Shown here: positions 34,016 to 45,682 of the stretch, one piece after another
Layout: the number at the start of each line of letters is the position of its first letter
Position numbering within the stretch: the first letter of the stretch is position 1
Translations under genes and position numbers: made by a program
DNA from: Malania oleifera
Taxonomy: Eukaryota; Streptophyta; Magnoliopsida; Santalales; Ximeniaceae
Length of the DNA stretch: 64,000 nucleotides
Assembly: GCF_029873635.1 (NCBI RefSeq)
Contig: NC_080425.1
Coordinates: 40,861,390-40,925,389 of the forward strand
Reading direction: 5' to 3'
The notes under the pieces: generated by a model
What the model was told of the DNA's origin: nothing
Database searches by the model: none
What the model saw: the letters and a program-made list of their open reading frames with translations, nothing else

Positions 34016-37000
34016 ATCTCCCCTCCTTATAAAAATTTCGTCCTCGAAATTTACTAATTGTTACCATTCACATCCTTAACTCACAATCCATCTCTACCGA
34101 AGAGTCGGTAGCCACCCACATAGTGGCCCTATCCCAAGTTTATTAAATACCCTCACTTATGGTGGAGGAATACCGTGGTTACACACAATGTCTCGGAAGA
34201 TTACAATATCATACAAAACTCTTTTAGAGACTATCCATATACAAAATCATAAACAACTAACAAACTAAACAAACCTATCTTACCTAACCTACAAATAAAA
34301 CTAACACTTACCTATGTTGCCTACTAATCTGTTGGGGGTTAGACCTTTCTGAAAAGTTATGGGTATTTCTGACATATTTTTGTTTCTAACTCCCAAGAAG
34401 CCTCCTCTACTACATGTTTCTACCACAGCACTTTCACCAACGGTATGTCTTTAGTACGCAGTTCTTGTATTTTCCGATCTAAAATCTGAATTGGTACCTC
34501 CTCGTATACCAGAGCATCCCCGATCTCTAAAGGCTCATAACTTATCACGTGTGAAAGATCTAGCATGTACTTTCTCAACACTGATACGTGGAAAACATTA
34601 TGAACTCTAGACAACACTGGGGTAACACTACTTGATAGGCAACTGGACCTATCCTTTCTAGGGTCTCGAATGGTCCAATGTACCTAGGACTCAACTTACC
34701 TTTCTTCCCAAACCTCATCACCCCTTTCATCGAAGCAATCCTCACAAATATCATATCATCGATCTCGAACTCTAGCTCCCATCGGCAAGTATCCACATAA
34801 CTCTTTTGCCGACTCTATATTGCTTTAATCCTCCCCTTGATAAGCTCGATCTTTGCAAAGGTCTGCTGAACTAATTTCGGCCCCAAAATCTGCCGCTCAC
34901 CTACCTCATCCCAGTACAATAGATATTGGCACCGACGACCATACAAAGCCTCATATCGTGCCATCTCGATCTGGCCTGATAACTGTTATTATATGCAAAA
35001 TCAACGAGCGGTAGATACCAGATCCAACTATCCCCAAGATCCAGCACACATGCCCGCAGCATATCCTCTAGGATCTGAATGGTCCTCTCAGACTGCCCAT
35101 CCTTCTGCAGGTGAAATCCAATACTGAAAGTGAGTTGAGATCCCAAGGCGTCCTGCAAACTCTTTCAGAATCGAGAAGTGAACTGTGGATCTCGATAAAA
35201 AATAATAGAAACTGAGATGCCATGGAGTCGTACAATTTCATGTACATAAAGCTCTGCCAGCCTATTCATAGAGTAACTGACTTTGATCTGGACGAAGTGT
35301 GTAGTCTTCATCAGTCAATCAAAATAATAACCCAGATAGCATTCTGTCCATGCACCGCCAAAGGCAACCCTGATACAAAGTCCATCGAGATATATTATCA
35401 CTTCCACTTAGGGATGTCAAGTGGCTGAAGTGGTCCCGCTGGCCTTTGGTGCTCTACTTTACCTGCTGACATGTCATGCACTATTCCACGAATCGGGCAA
35501 TCTCTCTCTTCATGTTACTCCACCATAATGATTCTCGCAAATCTTTATACATCTTCGTACTTCCAGGATGAACAATATAGAGAGAGTGATGAGTCTCCTC
35601 CAGAATTGTCTTTTTAATCCCCGCGTCGTTAGGCACACACAATCTGGCTTGAAATCTGAGAACTCCATCCTCTGAAACATTGAAGTCTGGTTGATGCTAA
35701 CTCCAAACTTTCTCTACAATTTCCATTAACTTTACTTCTTTCCTCTGAGTGCCTTTAATTTTCTCCTGTAAAGTTGGCTGAATAATCAGATTGGCCATGA
35801 TCGCCTATGGATCCCCATCCACTATCTCTACATCCAACCTCTCAAGGTCCATCCTGATCTGATGTTGTACAACAACTGCTAAAACTAATGCACCCACCGA
35901 CTTACAACTCAAAGCATCAGCTACCACATTAGCCTTTCCTAGGTGGTAACTAATGGTACAGTCATAGGCCTTAATCAACTGAAGCCATCTCCTCTGCCTT
36001 ATATTCAATTCCTTTTAGGTGAAAAAGTATTTAAGACTCTTATGATCAGTAAAGATTTCGCACTTTTCATTGTATAGGTAGTGCCTTCATATCTTTAACA
36101 CACAAACTACTGCTGCCAGTTCCATGTCGTGCATCGGATAATTCTTCTCATACTCCTTGAGTTGGTGAAAAGCGTACACAATAACCTTTCCCTGCTGCAT
36201 CAAGACACACCCAAGTCCTTTCTGAGATGTGTCACTGTAAATCACAAAACTACCAACCCCTGATGGAATGGTCAATACTAGGGTTGTGACTAGTCGTTGC
36301 TTCAATTCCTGAAAAATCTGCTCACACTCCCCAATCCACTCAAACCTATTGTTCTTTCTCGTAAGCCGTGTCAAAAGACTTGGCAACCTGGAGAAACTTT
36401 TGATGAACTGATGATAGTACCCTACCAAACCCAAGAAACTTCTAATCTCATGCATATTTTTCGGTCTCACCCAATCAACTATTGCCTCTACTTTGCTCGG
36501 GTCCACTTAAATTCTTTCCCTGGACACTACATGTCCCGGAAAATGCCACTTGTTCCAGCTAGAACTCGCATTTCTTGAATTTAGCAAATAATCTCTTCTC
36601 TCTGAGTATCTGAAGTACCAGCCTTAAATGAGCTTCATGCTCCGCAGGACTCTTCGAATAAACTAGGATTTCATCGATGAACACCACCACGAATTGATCT
36701 AAGTACTTATGGAACACCCTGTTTATCAGGTCCATAAATGTTGTAGGCGCATTCGTTAAACTGAACAGCATAACCAGAAATTCATAATGGTCATATCAAG
36801 TTTGAAAAGTTGTCTTCGATACATCCTCTGATTTCACCTTCAATTGATGATACCAGGATCGCAGATCGACCTTAGAGAAAACCTATGTGCCCTTTAGTTG
36901 GTCAAACAGATCATCAATTTGGGATAACGAGTACTTATTCTTCATTGTTACTTTATTAATTTCCTGGTAGTCGATGCACATCTTTATCGACCCATCCTTT

Positions 37001-37576
37001 TTCTTTACGAACAACACCAGTGTTCTCCAGGGTGATACGCTCGATTTGATAAAACCCTTATCCAGAAGTTCCTGTAGCTGCTCCTTTAGCTCTTTTAGTT
37101 CAGCTGGAGCCATTCGATATGGAGCCTTAGAAATTGGCGCCGTCCTTGGAGTTAACTCAATGGCGAATTCCACCTCACGATCCAGAGGCAATCTTGGTAA
37201 GTCCTCAGGGAACACATATGAGAACTCCCTTATTACTAAGATATCCTCCAGCTTCAGTCCTTCCTTTGGTGCTTTTTCACACATGCCAGATACCCTTGAC
37301 AACCCTTTAGAAGTAACCTTCTGGCCTGCATCGCTGAAAGGATCTATGGTGCAGAGCGCACACACGACCCGACAAATTGAAACTCCTGTTTTCCAGGAGG
37401 TCTGAACACACTGCCTTCTTGTGGTAGTCAATATTCGCATAGCTGGATGCTAGCCAATCCATCCCCAGAATAATGTCGTTTCCATGCATATAAAAAACAT
37501 TTAAGCTAGCAAGCAACCTTATTCCTTGAATTTCCATTAGGTGATCCCTAATCACCTTGCTACACACCACTGCTGA

Positions 37577-40500
37577 TGTAACGACCTCAAATTCTTAATA
37601 TCAAATGTAACATAATGAATGGAAAAGTCAACCCGAACCCGTGGGTAACGGGGACACCTGTAAATCACATCGGAAACCTAAGCAGCAATAAGTATAAAAT
37701 CTCAAACATCCAACCATAAGACATAATACCGGAGTTTACTGTATCATCAAAATACTGTTCCTATATACAACCTCCAAAAATTCAAAATAACACTAGGATC
37801 ATACAACAAAAATTTCCTGATCCTAGTTGAACGCTTATGCGATGATCTAAAAATATATATACGATTAAAGTACAATAATAATAAAATAATAAAAATGGTC
37901 ATTAAGTTAATATCAATACATAAGTGTTTTTTTTTATAGGATCCTTGATTCCATGTTTGATGCCTAAGAAAGACCTTGTCTAAGCGAGTGCTCAGAGACC
38001 ATTGCGGCTCAGTCGCTCCCTGGAGGTCGGCTGGTCAAAATGGAATTTCATAAGATAAACAGGATAGACATTGTTTGTACACGTAAATAAGTATATATAC
38101 ATAAAATAGTATTTTGACAGACATAATTTGTAGAAATACATAATAAGATGATAATAATATAGGTATCATATGTGGGGCCCACAAGACTATGTGGGTTCCA
38201 CATGAGTCCTGGAGCCACAAGACACTATTTATATACGTAAACAAGTACATAAATAATGTTTTGACTGATATAATTTGTAAAAATATATGATAAAATAATA
38301 ATAATATAGGTATCCTATGCGGGACCCATAAGACTGTGTGAGGCCCACATGAGTCCCGAAGCCGTATGGAGGTTTACACGAGTCTCAAAGTTATGTAGGA
38401 TGCATAAAATCGTATGAGAGTTATTCGAGTTACGTAGGATCCATTTGGGTCTCGAAATTGTGTTGGGCCCACAAGACCATGTGGGGTCCACATGAGTTTT
38501 CAAAATTTAAATTTAATTCTTATTCAAAAAATAAAATAAACAAATACTAAAAATAGTTTAAAAGTAATAACAATGATAATAATGATTAAGAAAAATAATA
38601 AAATAATTAATTAACTAATTAATTAATTAGTTAGGTAAGTAATTAATTAAAAAATTTATGGTAGCAAGCACTCCCACATGGCCTCCATCCCCATCCCATA
38701 CTCAACCCACACCTTACCCATCCCTTGCCCATTCTTTAATTTTAAAAAAATTATAATTTCACCAATCTCCCCACACTTTTACAAATTCCATTTATTTCCC
38801 AAAATTTTCCTATAAATAAGGAGCTCTCAACCTTCATTTTTCACAACAATTTTCTAAGGAAGAGAAGGATTAGTGAGTGAAAGAAATTATGGTGGAGAGA
38901 GAATTTTTGAGTAAGTTCTCAATCACCCGCTCTTTTCGATCTCATTTCTTAGAAATAGTTACAGTGTTCATAAGGAATAAGGTAAGTAAATTTTGTTATG
39001 TTAGTTTTTTTTATTTAAAATTCATACCCGAGTTTATTTTATAAGTAAATTTCAATTATGTTAATTAAAAATTTCCATGAGTTTTTTTTTACGCATATTT
39101 AATTATACAAGTTCTATTTTTAATATACTTGCATTTATTTTTGGGTTAAGAAATATACTAATCCCCTCGGGTAAATTTTCAGCATTTCTTTCTATTCAAA
39201 AATGAAATTATATATATTTTTAACACAAAAATTGTGTGGCATGAGTTTATTTCTACGTTGCATTTTTTTTATAAAAATATGAGTAAAGATGAGATTTTCA
39301 CGATATTATTTTAAATTGCCTAAATTATAATAAGATGATTTTAAAATCCCTTATGGCAACAAAAGTTCAAAGTTACAGATGCTTGGTACCATAGCTTAAA
39401 GTTTAAACGGATCAGAGTGCACCCACACACTGTTTACAGAGTGGTTATTTATGTTAGTGGATTTCTCCTGAGTGCACACCTGGTTCCGGACCAGGACTTA
39501 ATAAGGAAAATTTCACTTAAAGTTTACGTACGTTGATTTAGTTTGGTCGGCCAGCCAGCTAAGTCCAGTTTTCGGACCGCACAACCCAATCATGGGGGTA
39601 AACATGACTTACGGCAAACAGGCATAAGGGTGGTTTTTACAATATATGTTTATACATAGTTAATTACGTGTACAAAGTTACTGATAATTTGAAGGAAAAG
39701 TGTAAGTTTACATGAAAATGATCATTCTAGTGCTTAAATGACAATCTAAAGAAAACGTATAAGGAAAAGTATATGTATGTTTATCATTAAATATTTATAC
39801 AGTTTTAAAGTTAAAAGTTTAATTTAACAGTTATAGTATATGATTATAAAATTTTACTGTTGTAATTAATGGTAAAAGTTTTATGTAGTAAATTTTAAAT
39901 TTATATTTATTCTAAAAGCAGTTTTGAAGTTATAGTATTAAATATTGTTTTACGAAATTTTTTAAAAACTCATTTTGGCCACACACTAATAATAATCTTA
40001 TTTACTTACTGAGCGTCGTCTCACTCCAATCATATTTTTATTTCAGATGATTTTGAAGAGCATGTCGGAAATCAGACTTAGTAAGCATGCGGATGGGGAT
40101 AGAAAAATAAAGATTGATTAGAAATATTAGTATGATGTCAGATATTTATGTTTGTGTAATTTTTCTTTTTTGAAATAAATGATTGTAATATGGATAATTA
40201 TCACTCTGGTGTAATAAAAATTGAGTTTATTTGCTTCCGTTGTAAATCACTAGTAAAAAGTTAATATCTCAGACCCCTCGGGGTTGGGGTGTTACAGCTT
40301 ACCCTTCTAGTAAGGAAGCTCCAATCACTCAACGACAGCCCTGACCCGCCGGTCTCTCTAGATTTCCTGAAAAATTAATTAATGTTGGGGGTGAGACACA
40401 TCTCAGTAAGGGAAAATAAACTAACTATAGCTGTGCGGCAACATGAATATTTAATGTAATTATATATATACAATACATTTCTTATATCTGTAGACATTTA

Positions 40501-42102
40501 TCATAACATACTAAATAATCATATGCTTTCATAATTGCTGATAAATCATATCGCACGTAAACATCTGTTATACTGATAACACTGAAAATATACCCATGAT
40601 GAATAGTTAGCTAATGTCATGTATTACTCCCCATGACGGGTTGTGCAACCCGAAGGCGGGACCCAACAATGGCTGGCCGACCACTGCCGAGTCAAGTATG
40701 TCTGTAAGTACGATAGGCCTGCCACACCCTAGTCCGGACTGTCAGGTGGACATCCACACTTTCTTGAAAGCCACATCGATTATCCATCTCCCATCCCATG
40801 GTGGGGTGGTTAGCACTAATCTGAACGTAGATATCTGATCTACATATAGCTACGGTACCGAGCTCCTGAACTGAACTAAATTAACATCCGGGTTCTAATA
40901 ACATATAGTACATGATAATATAGCATCTTTCATAATTACGGCCTCGTGCCAAACATTTTATAATTACGGTCTCGTGCGAAACATTTCATAATTACGGCCT
41001 CGTGCTAGACATTTCATAATTATGGCCTCGCGCTGAACATTTCATAATTACGGCCTCGTGCCGAACATTTCATACATATATACGACCTCTCGCTGAAATC
41101 ATACATAAATACATCATTCTGAAAATAATCATTTTATCACGCATTTATCAGAATCATGTTGTACTGTATACTTTCATAACTTCTCAAATCGTACTGCATT
41201 TACATCATTATCATATCATAATATTTTTCCATGTAAAATAATATTCATGCCACACATTTGCAGTATAAAACTATACATTGTACTATGAAAATCATGGTTT
41301 CTGACATCTCATACATATATACATGTTTCAACATAAATACAGTAGTTTTCCCAAACATGAATTAATTCCATAATTATCAAATATCATGCATATTTTCAGG
41401 AAATCAATTTGCTTATAAATAATAATAATTTGCATGAAAAGTAACTGCTTTAGTTTATTTCCTTACCTGACTACTGAGAAAGCCCCTAAAATATCCTGGT
41501 CTAACCCTCGTAGAACTTCTTGATCAATACTTTGAAACTGAAAATTCTCAGTATTAAACCTCAGTATTTTCGGGCGTATATCATTTTTTATAACTACCAC
41601 AAGACCAAATTTGACTTAAAAAGTCTTACCTCAACTTAGTGATGATTTTCAACTTACTTTCACCAATGATTTGCTCCGGCAGATTTGGAACGAACTTCCC
41701 CAGGAGCGTCGTGGTGACTTTAGATTGTTGATCCGGTATAAATTTGGCCCAAAATCGATGAGAGAGAGAGAGAAGGCCGAAGGGGGGGAGAGAGAGGAGA
41801 GAGTTAGCTTAAGGGCGAGGGAAAATCTGGATTTTTCTATATTTATAGAACTGGATTCGTTGACGAGCCACGTCATTCGTCGATGAATCCTTCAATAATT
41901 TCGTCAACAAAATTTAGTCCTCATCGACAAAATTTAGTTGGCTCAAAACTCTCTCCGTATTTCTTCATTGACAAAGTTCAGTCTTCGTCTATGAATTCTC
42001 TTAAACCCTTGTCGATGAATCCCCTGTGTTAGTCGACGAGTCCTCTAGAAATTTCTCTTCCTCTTTATTATTTTAAATACCATTTTTATTCGGGTTGTCA
42101 CA
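37577..42102 (-). mobile_element. Solo LTR nested in the chromovirus protease region
   Basis: Starts TGTAACGACC and ends GGGTTGTCACA on the + strand, with a perfect target duplication GCTGA (37572-37576; 42103-42107). After allowing for the further insertion at 37838-40296 it is about 2062 bp. It is related to the LTR of its host (same tcgtcgatgaa motifs near 41860-42040 and the shared CTTACTGAG...TCTCACC block at 40366-40411, - strand). It carries about six tandem 30-bp units around cataattacggcctcgtgc (40928-41100). No coding sequence lies inside. Confidence 0.9.
37838..40296 (+). mobile_element. Solo LTR nested in the nested solo LTR
   Basis: Starts TGCGATGATC and ends GGGTGTTACA, flanked by the perfect target duplication GCTTA (37833-37837; 40297-40301). 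It is the same family as the LTRs at 21694-23672 and 27302-29225 and in the same orientation. It differs by an internal segment with two tandem units of about 170 bp (around 38070-38400; shared gggcccacaagact and ataataataatataggtatc). It has the acttactgagcgtcgtctcac...tttcag block at 40003-40046. Confidence 0.9.
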
Positions 42103-42259
42103 GCTGACCCTGTCGGTATGATCACAGCTAACTTGGCATCTAACGACTGTGTTTCTACCCCGCACAGTTTAATGAATCTCTGAGAAACAAATGAGTGCGT
42201 CACACTTGAGTCATAGTGGTGCCCAGGTTTTAAACGAGTTTGAGCCCCAAGCAACTTAT

Positions 42260-43050
42260 TTTTCAAAAATATGTGCGTTATAAAATTTAAAATCTACCGC
42301 GTGGTAGTAGCCTAAGGGCTTTCAGTCAATTGCCTGTTAATAAATTACACAGTTAATTTTCACAGGCAGTAGGGTGATAGTCGCCTGTCATCTTGTGGTT
42401 AGGTGCCTGTCACTAAATAACTCAATTTTAAAAAATAAGCAAAAGGGTGACAGAAGCCTGATGAAACTTGGACAGACTTCTTAGTTTACCTCGTTAGGCA
42501 CCTTTCAAGGTCCAGGAAGTAGTCTGATGACCTTCTATTCGTGTATTTTAAAAACCCTTAAAGTGGCAGCCTACTGATAGATTTAGTCAGGCTCCTGTTA
42601 AGACAAAATTTTGGTTTTTAAAATATTTTTGTACTAACTCCCTTTGCTCTTCATTTCTTGGAATGTCAATTTGTTTTCTTTAAAAAAATATGTTCCAAGT
42701 GTTAAAAATAGGGTCTCTAAGTCTCTCTTTGCCTAATGAGGTTAAAAATGATTTCATACTCGAAATATACTTGAAGTACTTACAATACATGTCCTAATTG
42801 AGTCTCTTTGTTTCTTTGAATTCTTTGAGCATATTCATGAAGTTGTTGCTTTGAGTTCTCGACCTTCATGTTTCTTTGAGCTTTCAATATTTATCACTTG
42901 AGTTGATATAAGCTTTCAAAGTGTTCCTTGTGATCTTTATGAAGTATGCTGGTAGTTAATCTAGTTTTTCTGAAACATCACAACTTTGAAGCAATTAAGT
43001 AACCTTACTTTGTTATTATCAAAATCAAGGGTAAGCCTTGTTTAGGCCAA
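42260..43050 (-). mobile_element. Partial SIRE-like copia LTR
   Basis: The right end on the + strand, aagccttgtttaggccaaca, is on the - strand the start TGTTGGCCTAAACAAGGC followed by TTGATTTTGATAATAACAAA, the characteristic start of SIRE/Maximus LTRs. The body has dispersed gtgacag/gcctgt(c/t)a motifs (42300-42600). The left part is missing where it meets the chromovirus remnant near 42250. No target duplication is visible. Confidence 0.6.
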
Positions 43051-43139
43051 CAAGTCCAATATTGGCTCAATCATCCAATGGGAAAAACACATATCATGTC
43101 CCAAACAAAATAGGTAAATGAAACTATTACTATTAGGTC

Positions 43140-43340
43140 ATTTATTAAATTTTAGTTCGAGCTCAAACCCGAGCCCGATCCCAAGCTTGCGAATGAGTCA
43201 AGCTTGAGTTCGAGCCTGAGCCAATATTTTCAATCTCAAGCTGAGCTCGAGCTCAACTTTCTGATCAACCAAACCAAGCTCAAGCTAAGCTCTCATTCTG
43301 TTGAGCTGAGCCCGAGCATGCTGAATTTGCAACCCTACAT
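43140..43340. repeat. TCGAGCTC-rich dispersed repeat
   Basis: Dense variants of gagctcgagctc, cccgagc and aagcttgag, ending near tgaatttgcaaccctacata. It is a GC-richer relative of the 3296-3655 repeat and is probably non-autonomous DNA-transposon debris. No clear terminal repeats. Confidence 0.45.
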
Positions 43341-45300
43341 ATGCTTGCATGCATGCGTGCCTACATATAATACGACACTTTATACAGTATAATATATATT
43401 ACATAAAAATTTGACAAAATAATATTTTTATTGTGATATCATCAAATACAAATATATAATATGTTTTAATATAATATTAAGCCATTATTATTTAGTTTTT
43501 ATTATGTATAACAATAATACAACATATAGAAATTAATAGAGTAGTTTTAAATGTTATTATGTTAAAATATTATGATACACATGTTGTACGATTATTGATT
43601 TATCATAGTTTTATTTATAATCTTAAAAAAAATTAAAAAATATTATCAACAATTATAAATATATAATAATAAAGTTTAATGATGATATAATATACAAAAT
43701 AGTTTAATACTATTGTATAATAAATATACTTTGATACATTTTTTCTAGAATATAATATTATAAAATATGTTACATAAAATAAAAAAAATAACTTAATATA
43801 ATACTATATATAATAAAATATAATATAGCATATATTACATAAATATAAAAATAATGTTAATACTATGATACCATTAAATATAAATATATAGTAATTAGTT
43901 TAATAGCAGGTGTCTATTTTCATCAGTTTCTTTATAATCTTTTGCTTTGTTTCTAACTTTTATCGCAAAGAGGGATAGTAATCAAGAAATGAATTTGTCT
44001 TTCCAACAAGAGGCCCTACAATTAGTCCACTACATTTAAGGTTTTGTGAAAGTTTAGATTGTCTTCCATTTAGAAATGTAGGATTTCCTACAAAATGAAA
44101 CATAATTGTCATGCATAAGGTAGTTTTATTCCTTCAATATTTAAACTTGCAATTTATGTTCCTAGTGACGTGCTCTGAGAAGTAATTAACTATAAATCTC
44201 TCAACAAAATCTTAAGATGGATCATATCTCCAATACCAAATAAATAAAACCTATTGAAGTGAGTTTGTAATGCACAAGTTTTCTTTAAGTTTGATATGTA
44301 ATCATGGTTTTAACAAATCCAAATTGTTGAAAAGGACAAATACAAAATTGCTTTTATAGTTTCATTCGGTTAGCATGGATGGAACGTGATATCCTTTGGA
44401 TTAACAAATGCACCAAGTGAATTTCAAAACATCATGAATGACATCTTTTATTTGTAAAATTTGTAAATTTTCAAATTATTTGTTTCATTTCATTTTTCTT
44501 TTGCGTATTATTTGGTTTGAAAATGCATATAAAAATTAATGCGTACAATAAAAATAAAAGTTAAAGTGATATTAAGAACATAAACATATTAATATATTAA
44601 GAAAAAATACAAAAAAAATCAAAAAATAAAAGGACAAGTTGGCGCACATGGTTTGGGGAAGGAACAGATCATGAAACACTACTTTTTATTTCTGCAAGAG
44701 ACTATTTTCACCCTTGTGACATACACACACACACATTGTGTGTATGTTGTGATATCTGTAACTTTTTCTCAACCTCTCAAATGAAAAGAAGAGATTGGAT
44801 TCATAGATATAAAATTAATTTAAACTTTAAATGAAAAATTGTTTTTTTTTTTTTTTTTATAAAAAAACTTGAGTATATCAAAGCGAGATAACAAAATTTA
44901 AGAATTTTTCAAAAATTTCAAATACTTGAGGTGGGTATTATGTCTATGTTCACAAATTTTATTAATTCAAATTTTAAATAACGTTCATCCTATAACAACA
45001 TAATTGAAAAACCCGGTAAATTAGGCTTGTTTCAATTCTTACGCATATATAAATATTAAGATACAATTTTGATTTTGAATATATACTGATTGAAAAATTT
45101 AACATTCCATTTTCAATTTTTGTGAATTTTTATTTTAAATATGTATTTTTTAAATCATCTTAAAATTTAAAATGACCGCTAATATTTTCATTTTAAAATT
45201 AAACGGCGGATGTGGACGCTTGTACTGGCATCCACATTACCATAATTGAAGATCTAAATCCAGATAGATGTTGGCGACTCACGCTTCATCGTGCGGTTAA
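43341..45300. other. AT-rich spacer upstream of NIPA
   Basis: Strongly AT-rich with runs of atata and poly-T (about 44840-44857). No host gene was recognised. Caulimovirid scraps lie at 43930-44460. Confidence 0.55.
43930..44460. mobile_element. Caulimovirid scraps, rearranged
   Basis: On the + strand, 44370-44455 reads GWNVISFGLTNAPSEFQNIM and DIF, the RT segment (MPFGLKNAPSEFQxIM) typical of Caulimoviridae. On the - strand, about 43940-44260 includes TTLCMTIMFHFVG and LIVGPLVGKTNSFLDYYPSL, which may be a movement- or capsid-region piece; this second part is uncertain. The opposite orientations mean the copy is rearranged as well as broken. Confidence 0.45.
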
Positions 45301-45359
45301 CAACGAGGCAAAAATAGAAACAAAAAATATGTAAGAGAGATGGATAGACTGCAGCATTC

Positions 45360-45394
45360 ATCTACCCGAGTCGGAGGGTAGTCCCTGTTTCGGT

Positions 45395-45446
<52 letters not shown>

Positions 45447-45682
45447 AAGAAGCTTCAGTCCCAGCTGTGCCACCATCTCTTCTTCACTCCCTCGCGTCGT
45501 CTTCAGGCGCCGACAGATCTTCTTCCCTTTCTCATTTTGTCTCGTCATTTTCTCATCCAACTCTCAAATCTCCTTCTCTTCTGTAATTCTCTTTCTGACG
45601 CTCTCCGGAAGCTCGAAGAAGTTTGCGAAGTCGAATTGGTCGAGATTATGCAGAGTTGTGGGAACTAGGGTTTGCTGTTGTC
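45360..45682 (+). promoter_or_regulatory. NIPA 5' untranslated region and core promoter zone, with (CT)n
   Basis: A CT microsatellite (about 45401-45441) lies some 240 bp before the NIPA start codon. CT-rich tracts of this kind are common at plant transcription starts and in 5' leaders. Pyrimidine-rich sequence continues towards the ATG. No clear TATA element was recognised. Short upstream ATGs (45393, 45648) could reduce translation. Confidence 0.6.

Larger units (their letters stand above)
31797..42250 (-). mobile_element. Tekay-clade chromovirus (Ty3/gypsy), truncated, host of nested insertions
   Basis: On the - strand, pol domains appear in Ty3 order. Protease lies at 42108-42230 and 37440-37570 ([31 protein letters not shown]), split by the nested insertion. 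RT lies at 36500-37440 ([36 protein letters not shown]), RNase H at about 36087-36300 and 35805-36008, integrase at 34901-35158, and the Tekay-style tail at 34420-34617 (VHNVFHVSVLRKY; EEVPIQILDRKIQ). The aatttcgaggacgaaattt segment and purine tract precede the 3' LTR (31797-34015). gag, PBS and 5' LTR are absent beyond about 42250. Broken (several breaks), a fossil. Confidence 0.9.
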
